Notes: generated by a model not told the origin, from the letters alone. A DNA stretch of 53,722 nt from JBMOGA01 sp049318625 (GCA_049318625.1 JBMOGA010000021.1:1-53722); one strand, 5' to 3'; counted from the stretch's first letter, positions 16,378 to 24,965 are shown. Program-made: numbers and translations.

Positions 16378-17979
16378 TCAAGCCGCGACGCGGCCACCGC
16401 CCAGGGTGACGGTGCGCGGCGAGCCGAATACGAGGCCCTGGCCGAGCGGGGCGCCGCACGAGCGGAGCGGCCCGATCAACGCCTCGTCGTCGATGTGGTC
16501 GACCACGAGCGTGATGCCGGCGGAGGCCAAGTAGCGGTTGACCTCGACGGGCGGAATGATGCCGTCGCGCAGCGGCAAGCCTTGCAGCAACTGGCTGCCC
16601 GACATCTTGGCGAACATGAAGCCGACGTTGCGCAAGCCGGGGAAGTCCAAATCGAGATCCGTGACTTCTTCGACAGCGAACCGGAAGCCCTGGTCGGCCA
16701 GATCCGCCAGCGTGGTCCAGTGGGCGTGCCCGAAAGCGCGCACCTCGTGATGCACGAACGACAGCACCACCCGGGTCGCTGCCGTCTGCGGGTTGTCGGC
16801 ATCGCCGGACAGGGCGCGGGCCAGCCGCTTGCTCATCAACCCCTCGCCGGTGGCGCGGCAGAACACAGCTCCGGTTTCGCCGGCGGCCTGGAACGACTGG
16901 GCGACCTTGACGGCCCGGCTGACCTTCAAGGCGTCGAGCAAGGGTACCAGCCCGGTCCCGCGGGCGGCGCTGGAAATGCCCTGCGGAACGGGCACACCGC
17001 CGGAGGCCGTCGCCAGGCGCATGATCAATTCGTGATGATGGAGGCGCTGGTCGGCAAGGCCGGGTATCGGCGACAGGGCGAGTTCGACCCGCTCCTGCTC
17101 GATGGCGTCTGCCAGTTCTTCGAGCACCATCTGGGACGGCGTACGCGCGCCCGCCGCTGCGGTGGGCTTCGGCTCGGCGACGGGCGCCGGCCGGCGCTCG
17201 ATCTGTTGTTCGTAGGCTTGCATCGCCTCGCTGGTCGAGCGCAGTGCCGCCACCGACGTCGCGAGCAACTGCTCCTGCACGGCCGGATCGATGGCCGGTT
17301 GCGGCGCGGCGCGGCTGGCCGGCTGCGGCAGCGGGTCGAGGGTCGGTACATCGCGATGGCCGTGCGTTTCGAGTGTCCGCGCCAGGTCGCGCAAGATCTC
17401 GTCGAAGGCGGCCGCCGCGACCGGATTGGGGGAGGCGACGACAGCATCGGCTCCGGTTTCCTGTGGGGCATCCAAGGTCGGCAGGGGGGCGCGGGCGGCG
17501 CTGGCTTCGGGGCCCGGGGCGAGCAACGACCTCAGGTCGAGCGGCGGCAGAGATGCCATGCCCTCTGCCGTTTGCGCGGCGGGCTGCGCCAGGGACTGGC
17601 TCGAGGTCGGCGGCTGTTCGATGCGGGCCGCGGACGCGACAGTCGACTGCGGTGTGGCCAGTTGCGGCTCGGGCCGCGCCTTGTCACGGGCCGCCGGTGC
17701 GGCCTCCGTGCGTTGGGCTCGCCGCGCCGTGCCGGCGGTCGACACGGTCGGCGACGACGGTGACGCCAGTTTCAGGTGCAGGGAGAACAGCAGCAAATGC
17801 AGCACCATAGCGACACCGACCGCGACTGCCAGCGAGAGGCCGGCGTGCAGGATCAGCGCGACCGCGACGGCGGCGGCGACGGCGGTGACGGCCGCAAACA
17901 CCAGCGCGTGGGTGACGCCCTTAGATCGCGCCCTGGGACCGGCGGGCATGGGATTGGCGCCTAGAGTGGTGTCGGACAT
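16378..17979 (-). CDS. membrane-anchored protein with degenerate EAL domain
   Basis: 533-aa protein with two N-terminal transmembrane helices (about 22-44 and 47-68). A Pro/Ala/Gln-rich linker with short helices runs to about 280, and an EAL (c-di-GMP phosphodiesterase-type) domain covers about 290-525. The domain is degenerate: the EAL metal motif reads ELA, the DDFGTG loop is replaced by EEVTDLDLDF and the EGVE motif by VDHIDDE, while the closing GQGLVFGSP is recognisable. Hydrolysis of c-di-GMP is therefore unlikely; binding or a structural role is possible. The start MSDTT at 17979 follows a GGGTGT stretch; upstream frames are not plausible. Confidence 0.82.
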   Translation of the reverse strand: MSDTTLGANPMPAGPRARSKGVTHALVFAAVTAVAAAVAVALILHAGLSLAVAVGVAMVLHLLLFSLHLKLASPSSPTVSTAGTARRAQRTEAAPAARDKARPEPQLATPQSTVASAARIEQPPTSSQSLAQPAAQTAEGMASLPPLDLRSLLAPGPEASAARAPLPTLDAPQETGADAVVASPNPVAAAAFDEILRDLARTLETHGHRDVPTLDPLPQPASRAAPQPAIDPAVQEQLLATSVAALRSTSEAMQAYEQQIERRPAPVAEPKPTAAAGARTPSQMVLEELADAIEQERVELALSPIPGLADQRLHHHELIMRLATASGGVPVPQGISSAARGTGLVPLLDALKVSRAVKVAQSFQAAGETGAVFCRATGEGLMSKRLARALSGDADNPQTAATRVVLSFVHHEVRAFGHAHWTTLADLADQGFRFAVEEVTDLDLDFPGLRNVGFMFAKMSGSQLLQGLPLRDGIIPPVEVNRYLASAGITLVVDHIDDEALIGPLRSCGAPLGQGLVFGSPRTVTLGGGRVAA

Positions 17980-18107
17980 GGGTACACCCCGAGAATCGGC
18001 TTGCAGCGACTGCTGCGACTGTCGGTCCTGAGGTGCCCGGCGCAATGTGGCCGGGGCACTTTTCCACCGCTTTTCCCGAAGCGGGGGGCGGAAGGGCGGG
18101 CGGGGAC

Positions 18108-18139
18108 GAGAAAGCCCGCCGGTGACGCAACCGGCGGGC
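18108..18139 (-). terminator. intrinsic terminator of the aminotransferase gene
   Basis: On the minus strand GCCCGCCGGT, a 6-nt loop and ACCGGCGGGC (18139-18114) form a perfect 10-bp G+C-rich hairpin followed by TTTCTC. It starts 24 bp after the aminotransferase stop and separates it from the EAL-protein gene. Confidence 0.8.
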
Positions 18140-18163
18140 CACACTTTGCAATTTGCCGTCGTA

Positions 18164-19492
18164 TCAGGCGACGGCCTTGAGCACGGCGAGGATGCGGTCG
18201 CGGATTTCGACGATCTGCTGTTCGGTGCTGATCAGCGGCGGCGCGAGGATGAACGTGTCCATGGTCACGCGGCAGTGCAGGTCGTGGTCGAAATACATCC
18301 GCTCGATGGCATCGTAGCCGCGCGCGCCCGGCTTGCCCGGCAGCGGATCGAGATCGATGCCGGCCATCAGGCCGACGGTGCGGATGTCGGCGACGTGGGG
18401 CGCCGACTTGAGGCTCATCATCGCCTCGGCGAACACCGGCTCGAGCTTGCGGGCGCGCTCGAACAGGCCCTCGTCGCGGTAGAGGTCGAGGGTGGCGACG
18501 CCAGCGGCGGCGGCCAGCGGATGGCCCGAGTAGGTGAAGCCGTGGAACAGCTCGACCAGATACTCCGGCCCCGACATGTGGGCCTCGTAGATGCCCTTGC
18601 GGGTGATGACGCCCGACATCGGCACGGCGGCGTTGGTGACGCCCTTCGCGAAGGTGATCATGTCGGGGACGATGTCGTAGCGCTCGGCGGCGAACGCATA
18701 GCCCAAGCGGCCGAAGCCGGTGATGACCTCGTCGAAAATCAGCAGAATGCCGTGCTTCTCGGTGATCTCGCGGAGCTTCTTGAGGTAGCCCTTGGGCGGC
18801 GGCAGGCAGCCCGTCGACCCGGCCACCGGCTCGACGATCACGGCGGCGATGGTCGAGGCGTCGTGCAGGGCGATCAGCTTGACCAGTTCGTCCGCAAGCT
18901 CGACGCCCCATTCCGGTTCACCGACCGAGAACGCCTGCTTGGCCTTGTTATACGTGCTCGGCAGATGGTCGACGCCGACCAGCATGTTGCCGAAGGCCTT
19001 GCGGTTGTTGACCATGCCGCCGACCGAGATGCCGCCGAAGCAGACGCCGTGGTAGCCGCGCTCGCGACCGATGAAGCGGGTGCGGCCGCCCTCGCCGCGG
19101 GCCTTGTGATAGGCGAGCGCGATCTTGAGCGCGGTGTCGACGGCCTCGCTGCCGGAGTTGGCGAACAGCACGTAGTCGAGATCGCCCGGCGCCAGCATGG
19201 TGAGGCGCGACGACAGCTCGAACACCTTGGGATGGGCGTACTGGAAGGGCGGCGCGAAATCGAGCGTGGCGGCGGCGTGCTGGATCGCCTTGACGATCGG
19301 CTCGCGAGTGTGGCCGGCGTTGACGCAGAACAGACCCGAGGTGGCGTCGATCACCTTGCGGCCATCGGGCGTGATGTAGTGCATGTCCTTGGCGCCGGAG
19401 AACAGGCGCGGGCGCTTCTTGAACGCGCGGTTCGGTGTGAAGGGCAGCCAGTAGGACTCGAGCTCGTTCGGCTTCATGTCGAGGGGGGCCAT
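18164..19492 (-). CDS. class III omega-amino acid:pyruvate aminotransferase (PLP)
   Basis: 442-aa PLP enzyme of the class III (ornithine/omega-aminotransferase) family. The SYWLPFTPNRAFKKRPRLF opening resembles beta-alanine:pyruvate transaminase. PLP ligands visible are the ANSGSEAVDTALK phosphate loop (111-123), GYHG (146-149), D254 in IFDEVITGFGR and Schiff-base K283 in TFAKGV. It would transfer the omega-amino group of beta-alanine, taurine-like or diamine substrates to pyruvate. It has its own terminator and no partner on the same strand. The start is set at MAPLD (19492), shared with family members. Exact amine donor not determined. Confidence 0.9.
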   Translation of the reverse strand: MAPLDMKPNELESYWLPFTPNRAFKKRPRLFSGAKDMHYITPDGRKVIDATSGLFCVNAGHTREPIVKAIQHAAATLDFAPPFQYAHPKVFELSSRLTMLAPGDLDYVLFANSGSEAVDTALKIALAYHKARGEGGRTRFIGRERGYHGVCFGGISVGGMVNNRKAFGNMLVGVDHLPSTYNKAKQAFSVGEPEWGVELADELVKLIALHDASTIAAVIVEPVAGSTGCLPPPKGYLKKLREITEKHGILLIFDEVITGFGRLGYAFAAERYDIVPDMITFAKGVTNAAVPMSGVITRKGIYEAHMSGPEYLVELFHGFTYSGHPLAAAAGVATLDLYRDEGLFERARKLEPVFAEAMMSLKSAPHVADIRTVGLMAGIDLDPLPGKPGARGYDAIERMYFDHDLHCRVTMDTFILAPPLISTEQQIVEIRDRILAVLKAVA

Positions 19493-19903
19493 GGATCTCT
19501 CCGCGTTCGCGCCAAGGGGGCCGCGGGCCAACTGCCCGCCGCCGCGTCGGGCGTAATTAGACACCCGAGGGGTGCGTCGGTGCAAGGTGGGCAATGTCAC
19601 TCCAGCCGATCACCGGGCGTTGAACTGCAGGTTTTGCCACCGTTTCCGGTCTGGAGCCGGCAACGCAACGGGACGGCGGACGCCGGGCGGCAACGACCGT
19701 GCGCAGGGCGGTCGGGGCATTGCGCGCGCGTTCACCACACCGAGAGCGGGCATCCCCGTTTCCTTTCGCCAAAACGTAGAGCCGCACCGTGACGGTCGTC
19801 GGCGGCTTCGCGACGCGTCCGCGGGCGCGCCGCATGGGTGGGCTGGCCGGCTTTGCAAAGGCCGCCGGTTCGTACTACAAGGCCGGCCAACGGAGGATTG
19901 TTC
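19493..19903. other. 411-bp divergent intergenic region
   Basis: This lies between the aminotransferase (minus) and the 38-aa protein gene (plus), so it should hold both promoters. I see no convincing sigma-70 pair, no terminator and no credible ORF; a 10-bp palindrome CTTTGCAAAG occurs at 19851-19860, just upstream of the small gene. The rest is unexplained. Confidence 0.45.
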
Positions 19904-20020
19904 ATGCCCACGATGTCGAACACGCGCCGCAAGCGCATCCAGGCGAAGCAGCGCAAAGCCGCGAACGCCATCAAGCGGGTGGCCAAGGCCGCCAAGCGCA
20001 AGCGCAACAGCGCGAACTGA
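19904..20020 (+). CDS. very small, highly basic protein, 38 aa
   Basis: I do not recognise a named family. The product is an uninterrupted Lys/Arg/Ala-rich amphipathic helix (MPTMSNTRRKRIQAKQR... ending KRKRNSAN), similar in composition to small nucleic-acid-binding or ribosome-associated proteins. The start is well supported: GGAGG at 19892-19896 with 7-nt spacing to ATG 19904. Starts further upstream have no ribosome binding site. It precedes the YaiI gene by 79 bp on the same strand. Confidence 0.7.
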   Translation: MPTMSNTRRKRIQAKQRKAANAIKRVAKAAKRKRNSAN

Positions 20021-20099
20021 GCGGGTCCGCGGGGCGGCTGGCCGGCCGGGTGAGGTTGCGAGGCCTCGCGGCCCGGCGCCGGCGCGGCGGAGGGCGCCC

Positions 20100-20573
20100 A
20101 TGGTTGAGCCTGCGGCGGGAACTTCCATCTACGTCGATGCCGACGCCTGTCCGGTGAAGGACGAGGTCGTGCGCGTCGCCGAGCGTCATGGGCTGCCCGT
20201 GCTCATGGTGTCGAACAGCTGGATGCGGCTGCCGAACAGCGAGTGCCTGAAGCGGATCGTGGTGGCCGACGGCCCCGATGCGGCGGACGACTGGATCGCC
20301 GAGCGCCTCGGCGCGGGCGACATCGCGATCACCGCCGACATCCTGCTGGCGGCGCGCTGCCTCGCGGCGGGGGCGCGGGTCATCGGGCCGAACGGCAAGC
20401 CGTTCGACGCGCAGAGCATCGGCATGGCCGTCGCCATGCGCGACCTGATGGGCCATCTGCGCGAGACTGGCGACGTGCGCGGCTTCAACGCGCCGTTCAC
20501 GCGGCAGGATCGCTCGCGGTTCCTGCAGGCGCTCGAGCAGGCGGTGCAGGAGATCGCCCGCGCCCGTCGGTGA
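20100..20573 (+). CDS. YaiI/YqxD (DUF188) family protein
   Basis: 157-aa protein of the UPF0178 family, a PIN-like fold of unproven activity. Family signatures are IYVDADACPVKDEVVRVAERHGLPV at the N-terminus, VADGPDAADDWIAERL in the middle with acidic residues typical of PIN nucleases, and ITADILLAARCLAAGARVIGPNGK, then a C-terminal DRSRFLQALE. The acidic cluster (D13, D15, D60s) hints at metal-dependent nuclease chemistry, but none has been demonstrated as far as I know. It ends 33 bp before the convergent TRAP permease gene. Confidence 0.94.
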   Translation: MVEPAAGTSIYVDADACPVKDEVVRVAERHGLPVLMVSNSWMRLPNSECLKRIVVADGPDAADDWIAERLGAGDIAITADILLAARCLAAGARVIGPNGKPFDAQSIGMAVAMRDLMGHLRETGDVRGFNAPFTRQDRSRFLQALEQAVQEIARARR

Positions 20574-20605
20574 GGCGCTGGCCGCCGCCTCGCGCCGTCT
20601 GCCGG

Positions 20606-21922
20606 TCAGTTGAGCAGATGGACGAGGTAGAGCGCGAGACCGGGGAACTGGATCACCAGGGCGATGCGGACGATGTCGGCGGCCACGAACGGCAGCACGG
20701 CACGGTAGGTCTCGCGGATCGGCACGTCGCGGGCAATCGCCGAGACCACGAACACGTTGAGGCCGATCGGCGGCGCCACGAGGCCGATGCCGACCACCAT
20801 CAGCACCAGGATGCCGAACCAGATTCCGACGTCCTGCGGCGGTATGCCGAAATCGAGCGCCTGCACGATCGGGAAGAACACGGGCAGCGTCAGCAGGATC
20901 ATCGCCAGTTCGTCCATCACCGCGCCGAGCAGGATGTAGAACAGCATCAGCAGGGCCATGATGGCGTAGGGCGGCAGGCCGGAGCCGCCGACCAGCTCGG
21001 CCGCCTTGGCCGGCAGCTGGCTCAGCGCCAGGAAGGCGTCGAACACTTCTGCGCCGAGCAGGATGATGAAGATCATCGCCGACGTCGACGCGGAATCGAT
21101 GATCGCGGCCTTGATCTCCCAGACGCCGAGGCGGCCCTGCAGGACGCCGATCACCAGCATGGCGATGGCGCCGACGGCCGCGGCCTCGGTCGGCGTGAAG
21201 ATGCCGCCGTAGATGCCGCCGATGACGAGGCCGAGCACGAGGATGGCCGGCCAGATCAGCTTGAACGCGGCGATGCGCCCGCCGATGTCGATGCGCTCCT
21301 GGATGGGCGCGATGTTGGGATTGCTGCGGGTGACCAGCATAATGACAACGGAGTAGAACGCCACCGCCATCAGCCCTGGAATGAGCGCGGCGATGAACAG
21401 CTTGGCGATGTTCTGCTCGGTGGCGATGGCGTAGACGACCAGGACGATCGACGGCGGGATCAGCAGGTCGACGACGCCGCCGATGGCGATCATCGCCGTC
21501 GAGAATCCGCGGTCGTAGCCATGGCGGCGCAACTCGGGCAGCGCGGCGCGGCCGAAGGTGGCGGTGGTCGCCACCGACGATCCGCTGATGGCGCCGAATA
21601 TGGTGCAGGCGCCGAGCACCGCCAGCGCGAGCCCGCCGCGGATGTGGCCGACGAGGCTGCGGGCGGCGGCGAACAGGTCGCGCGCCATGCCGGATTTCTC
21701 CGCGAACGCCCCCATCAGGATGAACAGCGGGATCACCGACAGTGTGTAGTTGGCGAACTGATAGTAGGGCGTCACCTTCATGTAGGCGAAGAACGCCGGC
21801 CAGCTCGACAAGTGGATGTAGCCGATCGAGCCGACGGTCAGCATCGACAGACCGATCGGCATGCGCAGCGCAATCAGCACCAGCATGACGGCGAAGCCGG
21901 CGGCGGCGGTGATGCCGGTCAT
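20606..21922 (-). CDS. TRAP transporter large permease subunit (DctM family)
   Basis: 438-aa inner-membrane protein with about 12 hydrophobic segments. Signatures are PLFILMGAFAEKSG near residue 65, GAISGSSVATTATFG, LIPPSIVLVVYAIATEQ and the C-terminal GLVAPPIGLNVFV. It is the Na+-coupled transport subunit of a tripartite ATP-independent periplasmic system for organic acids. Translation is coupled to the small-subunit gene by a 4-nt overlap (21919-21922). No DctP binding protein gene lies nearby, so substrate cannot be inferred. Confidence 0.94.
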   Translation of the reverse strand: MTGITAAAGFAVMLVLIALRMPIGLSMLTVGSIGYIHLSSWPAFFAYMKVTPYYQFANYTLSVIPLFILMGAFAEKSGMARDLFAAARSLVGHIRGGLALAVLGACTIFGAISGSSVATTATFGRAALPELRRHGYDRGFSTAMIAIGGVVDLLIPPSIVLVVYAIATEQNIAKLFIAALIPGLMAVAFYSVVIMLVTRSNPNIAPIQERIDIGGRIAAFKLIWPAILVLGLVIGGIYGGIFTPTEAAAVGAIAMLVIGVLQGRLGVWEIKAAIIDSASTSAMIFIILLGAEVFDAFLALSQLPAKAAELVGGSGLPPYAIMALLMLFYILLGAVMDELAMILLTLPVFFPIVQALDFGIPPQDVGIWFGILVLMVVGIGLVAPPIGLNVFVVSAIARDVPIRETYRAVLPFVAADIVRIALVIQFPGLALYLVHLLN

Positions 21923-22428
21923 TCCTGGCCCCGCAGCAACGTCACAGCGGTCGCGAAGGCGACGACGGCGAGGACCGCGCACAAGATGGCGCAGATGCAC
22001 AGGGCCGGCCAGATGATGAGCTGGAGCATCATGGTCGTCTGGCCGTTGCGCAGGTGTTCGAGGCCGCCGGTGATCAGCGCGACCGACATCAGTCCCATGG
22101 CGCCCGCGTAGACGAGATCCCAGAAGGCATCGATGACCTGGGTGGTGCGTGGTGACAGCCAGGACGTGAAGGTATCGACCACGATGTTGCCGCGGCGGGC
22201 CTGACAGAACGGCAGGAACATGAAGACGGAGACGGCGGTGCCCATCTGAACCAGCTCGAAGTCACCGTTGATTGGCGCATTGAACAGCCAGCGGCCGAGC
22301 ACGCTCGCGACGACGACGGATGCGATGCAAATGGCGACCAGCCCGCCCATGAGGGCGATCGCCCGGGACAGGCGCACGATCGCCGCCGGGCGTGCCTCGG
22401 AGGGCGCCTCCGCGCCGTTGTCTGCCAT
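21919..22428 (-). CDS. TRAP transporter small permease subunit (DctQ family)
   Basis: 169-aa membrane protein with four hydrophobic segments (about 24-45, 62-80, 100-122, 138-160) and the family-typical LGRWLFNAPINGDFELVQ stretch after the first. It pairs with DctM to form the transporter. The start MADNGAE at 22428 has GGGGAGGATGCC just upstream. Its gene order Q-M is usual, but DctP, normally upstream, is replaced by a region without a recognisable gene. Confidence 0.9.
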   Translation of the reverse strand: MADNGAEAPSEARPAAIVRLSRAIALMGGLVAICIASVVVASVLGRWLFNAPINGDFELVQMGTAVSVFMFLPFCQARRGNIVVDTFTSWLSPRTTQVIDAFWDLVYAGAMGLMSVALITGGLEHLRNGQTTMMLQLIIWPALCICAILCAVLAVVAFATAVTLLRGQE

Positions 22429-22768
22429 GGCATCCTCCCCGTTCCCTCGCGACACGCGCCGGTTTGGAGGGGGCGCCGCCCGAGGCGGGCCGCCGACCGG
22501 TCTCAGCCGCGCGACCATTTAGCCCAAGGCGCAGTGATGTGCCAAACGTTGGTTGCGGCGCGTGGGTGGGGACGTTCGCTGTCAGCAGCACCGCGGCGGC
22601 GGCGAGATCGACGGCAGCTTCGGGCTGGTCGTGACGGCCGGCGACGATCTCTGCGTCGCGGCGGGCGTGGGTCGGAATGCGACCCGGCTCGCGGCATTTC
22701 ATGCGCCTGTCGGCGGCCGGGCCGACGGCTTTCGGGCGCCGCCGATGGTGTGGCGGCGGGCGGACGGA
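22429..22768. other. 340-bp region upstream of the TRAP genes without recognised gene
   Basis: It should contain the TRAP promoter on the minus strand. Open frames here are composition-driven and lack ribosome binding sites. I see no binding-protein remnant, repeat or RNA structure. Confidence 0.4.
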
Positions 22769-22963
22769 TCAGTCGACGAAGGCGTGCTCGACCCGTTGCA
22801 GCAGCTTGCCGTGGCTGCGTTCCTCGATGGCGAGCGGCTTGAGGTCGCGGGCGCGGGCGGCGACACGCGCGGCGTAGAGATCGGCGGCGCCGTCGAGGTG
22901 AACGCGGCTCTCGCTGTTACCCCGGCGCACGACGGCAACAAATCCGTCTGATGATTTTCCCAT
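22769..22963 (-). CDS. hypothetical small protein, 64 aa
   Basis: Not a family I recognise. The product (MGKSSDGFVAVVRRGN... to VEHAFVD) has protein-like composition with mixed charged and hydrophobic residues, a predicted beta start and a helical second half. It has no signal peptide or membrane segment. A ribosome binding site is not obvious (GACAAGACC precedes the ATG at 22963), and an upstream in-frame ATG at 23008 also exists. Frames on the opposite strand across the same DNA look less protein-like. Confidence 0.45.
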   Translation of the reverse strand: MGKSSDGFVAVVRRGNSESRVHLDGAADLYAARVAARARDLKPLAIEERSHGKLLQRVEHAFVD

Positions 22964-23147
22964 GGTCTTGTCAATCGGTTGAAAGTGAATCGGTCCCCTT
23001 CGACACATCGTGGCACCAACACATGATAGTTCAGCGACATGATTGAGAACTGGTTAACGCCGGGCCCGCTGGCCGCGGCGCCGTGAAACTTTGCCGGCGA
23101 CCGGCCGTATCCGCTCTGTCCGACAGGGACTTTGCGCGAGGTGACCA

Positions 23148-23516
23148 ATGACCGTGGCCGTGAAATGGGCGTGTGCCGTCCCGATGATGATGTCGCCGAT
23201 GCCGGCCAGCGCCGAGGAGGCCTTTGAGAGCTGGCGACTGCTGCAGAGCACGTTCCCGTCGACCGGCGGGGGCGGCATCACCATCAAGGGTTATGATCCG
23301 GTGATCGCCGAGGGGCGCTGCATCACCACTTTCATGGCGGTCGAGCCGGGGCCGGACCCGAAGGTGTATCCCAACGTCATCGAGTTCGATGCGGTGGCGG
23401 CGGGCGGGGGCACGCTCTGTCACAACGGCCGCTGGCGCGCGTTCGACGGCGGGGCCACCGGCACCACGCCTTACCGGTTGTTCTTCAAGGACAATGTGTT
23501 CCGCGGCTCGCCCTGA
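23148..23516 (+). CDS. hypothetical exported protein, 122 aa
   Basis: Unrecognised protein with a probable signal peptide: a short start with K6, hydrophobic residues 7-19 rich in Met, and a likely cleavage after PASA (residue 22). The mature part contains two cysteines (in EGRCITTF and TLCHNGRW) that could form a disulfide, and several Gly/Pro turns, suggesting a small secreted or periplasmic beta-rich domain. ATG 23148 follows GCGAGGTGACCA (GAGGT as ribosome binding site). It stands alone between the 64-aa ORF (divergent) and the SDR-like gene. Confidence 0.65.
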   Translation: MTVAVKWACAVPMMMSPMPASAEEAFESWRLLQSTFPSTGGGGITIKGYDPVIAEGRCITTFMAVEPGPDPKVYPNVIEFDAVAAGGGTLCHNGRWRAFDGGATGTTPYRLFFKDNVFRGSP

Positions 23517-23654
23517 GACCGGGGTGCGCGACCGACCTCTCCGGTGGGCCGCCACAGTTCCGCGCCGTTCCCGCCCGCATGGCACCCGAATCCGCTTGCC
23601 AAGTAACATCTCGTTAGCTCGAATCGGCGAGCTGTCACGTCAGGGGTACGGCGC

Positions 23655-24413
23655 ATGATGCGCCGGTCTGGCGAAGAGGTGATGATCATGTCGGCAGGCG
23701 TAGCGACCGGTTTTGTCACGGGTATCCAGCCGGCGCGGGCGTCCGTGCCCGCCGCACGCGATCGGGTGCTTCTGGCCGGGTTCCATTCCGAGGCCGGGCA
23801 GGGGATCGCCACCGCGCTGGCCGATCGCGGCGCACGGCTGGTCGTGCAGGCCGGATGCGCCAGCGACGCCGTCGCCATCGCCACGGGGCGGCTCGCCGGC
23901 CGCGCTCACGCCATCAGCCTCTATACCGGCGCGCTCGCCACCCGCGCCGACGCCCTGGCCACCACCCAGGCCGCCATTCGCAGTCTCGGCGGGCTCGACG
24001 CGGCCGTCATCGTGATGGATGTGACGCGCGAGACGCTGGCCGCGGCCGTCCGCTCGGGCGGTCTCGAGGATGCCGTCGCCGATGCGCTCGGCGCGCCGCT
24101 CGAAATGATCCGCGTCGCAGCCAACCGCATGGGCGTGACCTGGACCCGCGGCACCATCGTGGTGGTGCTGGTGGAGCCTGACGGGTTGTGCGCGCGGTCG
24201 CAGCTGGCGTTCGGCGTCATCAAAGCGGCTCTGGCCGGTATGGTGCGCGGCGAGGCGGCGCGGCTGGCAGGCGACGAGATCCGGATCGTGGCGGTCGGCG
24301 CCGCGGCAGCCCCGGAGGCCGGCTGCATCCCCCATGTGGGCGATCTGGTGGCCGCGTTGACCGGCTCGGCCGAGGCGGCCCTGTCCGGCGTCATGTTCGA
24401 GGCCGTGGCCTGA
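23655..24413 (+). CDS. SDR-like Rossmann protein lacking the catalytic Tyr
   Basis: 252-aa protein (246 or fewer if translation begins at ATG 23682 or 23688, the latter 8 nt after AGAGG). An N-terminal Rossmann motif is suggested by LLAGFHSEAGQGIATALADRGARLVVQAG, with a Gly spacing like SDRs. Later, the position of the SDR YxxxK motif reads AFGVIK, so the catalytic Tyr is Phe (F186) while K190 remains; no Ser upstream is evident. It is therefore probably a non-catalytic SDR relative. It is transcribed toward groESL but separated by the groE promoter and CIRCE. Function unknown. Confidence 0.7.
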   Translation: MMRRSGEEVMIMSAGVATGFVTGIQPARASVPAARDRVLLAGFHSEAGQGIATALADRGARLVVQAGCASDAVAIATGRLAGRAHAISLYTGALATRADALATTQAAIRSLGGLDAAVIVMDVTRETLAAAVRSGGLEDAVADALGAPLEMIRVAANRMGVTWTRGTIVVVLVEPDGLCARSQLAFGVIKAALAGMVRGEAARLAGDEIRIVAVGAAAAPEAGCIPHVGDLVAALTGSAEAALSGVMFEAVA

Positions 24414-24496
24414 GCCAACGCCGCATTTCCCCGTCGGTTCGGCCCTTGCAGGGCGAAAAATCCTAACCAAATGCGTCGGGACGCCGCCGCGGACTC

Positions 24497-24525
24497 TTGA
24501 CAGTGGGCGGTCGCATCCGTATCTC
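24497..24525 (+). promoter_or_regulatory. sigma-70 promoter of groESL
   Basis: TTGACA (24497-24502), a 17-bp spacer and TATCTC (24520-24525) form a good vegetative promoter. The predicted start (about 24532) lies immediately before the CIRCE operator, the usual arrangement for HrcA control. Confidence 0.8.
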
Positions 24526-24536
24526 CCCGGTGCGTG

Positions 24537-24563
24537 TTAGCACTCCCGAGAACCGAGTGCTAA
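24537..24563 (+). promoter_or_regulatory. CIRCE operator (HrcA binding site)
   Basis: TTAGCACTC, nine bases, GAGTGCTAA: a perfect match to the CIRCE consensus, 65 bp upstream of groES. HrcA binding here represses groESL until heat stress or a shortage of free GroEL. An hrcA gene is not in this window. Confidence 0.97.
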
Positions 24564-24627
24564 CAGCTCATCTTCCAACCCAGCCTGATCGAAAACTGCT
24601 TCAGGACCAACCGGGAGCCTCCCGCTC

Positions 24628-24918
24628 ATGAAATTCCGTCCCCTACACGACCGCGTGGTCGTGCGCCGCACCGAGAACGAGACCAAGACCGCCGGCGGCA
24701 TCATCATTCCCGATACCGCTGCCGAGAAGCCCCAGCAGGGCGAAGTGATCGCCGTCGGCCCGGGCAACCGCGACGAGAACGGCAAGTTGCAGGCGCTCGA
24801 CGTCAAGAAGGGCGACCGCGTGCTGTTCGGCAAGTGGTCCGGCACCGAAGTGAAGGTCGACGGCCAGGAGCTGTTGATCATGAAGGAAAGCGACATCATG
24901 GGCGTCATCGAGAAGTGA
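24628..24918 (+). CDS. groES: co-chaperonin GroES
   Basis: 96-aa GroES, the heptameric lid of the GroEL folding chamber. The start MKFRPLHDRVVVRR, the mobile loop ENETKTAGGIIIPDTAAEK (19-37) and the C-terminal DIMGVIEK are canonical. It is the first gene of the CIRCE-regulated operon, 47 bp before groEL. Confidence 0.98.
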   Translation: MKFRPLHDRVVVRRTENETKTAGGIIIPDTAAEKPQQGEVIAVGPGNRDENGKLQALDVKKGDRVLFGKWSGTEVKVDGQELLIMKESDIMGVIEK

Positions 24919-24965
24919 TGCCGGTCCGCCGTTCCTGATAGTCCATTCAACGAGAAGAGAGTCCC

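Noticed and set aside
20243..22111. 622-aa plus-strand frame rich in Asp, Arg, His and Gln
   Set aside because: It is the complement of the TRAP permease genes; low-complexity HDRQ composition is typical of an antisense frame.
22553..22951. 132-aa plus-strand frame opposite the 64-aa ORF
   Set aside because: No ribosome binding site, Gly/Ala/Val-rich pattern of a shadow; the minus-strand frame looks more protein-like, though that too is uncertain.
24537..24563. Considered as a generic inverted repeat or terminator before groES
   Set aside because: The sequence matches the CIRCE consensus exactly and lies after a promoter, so it is an operator.
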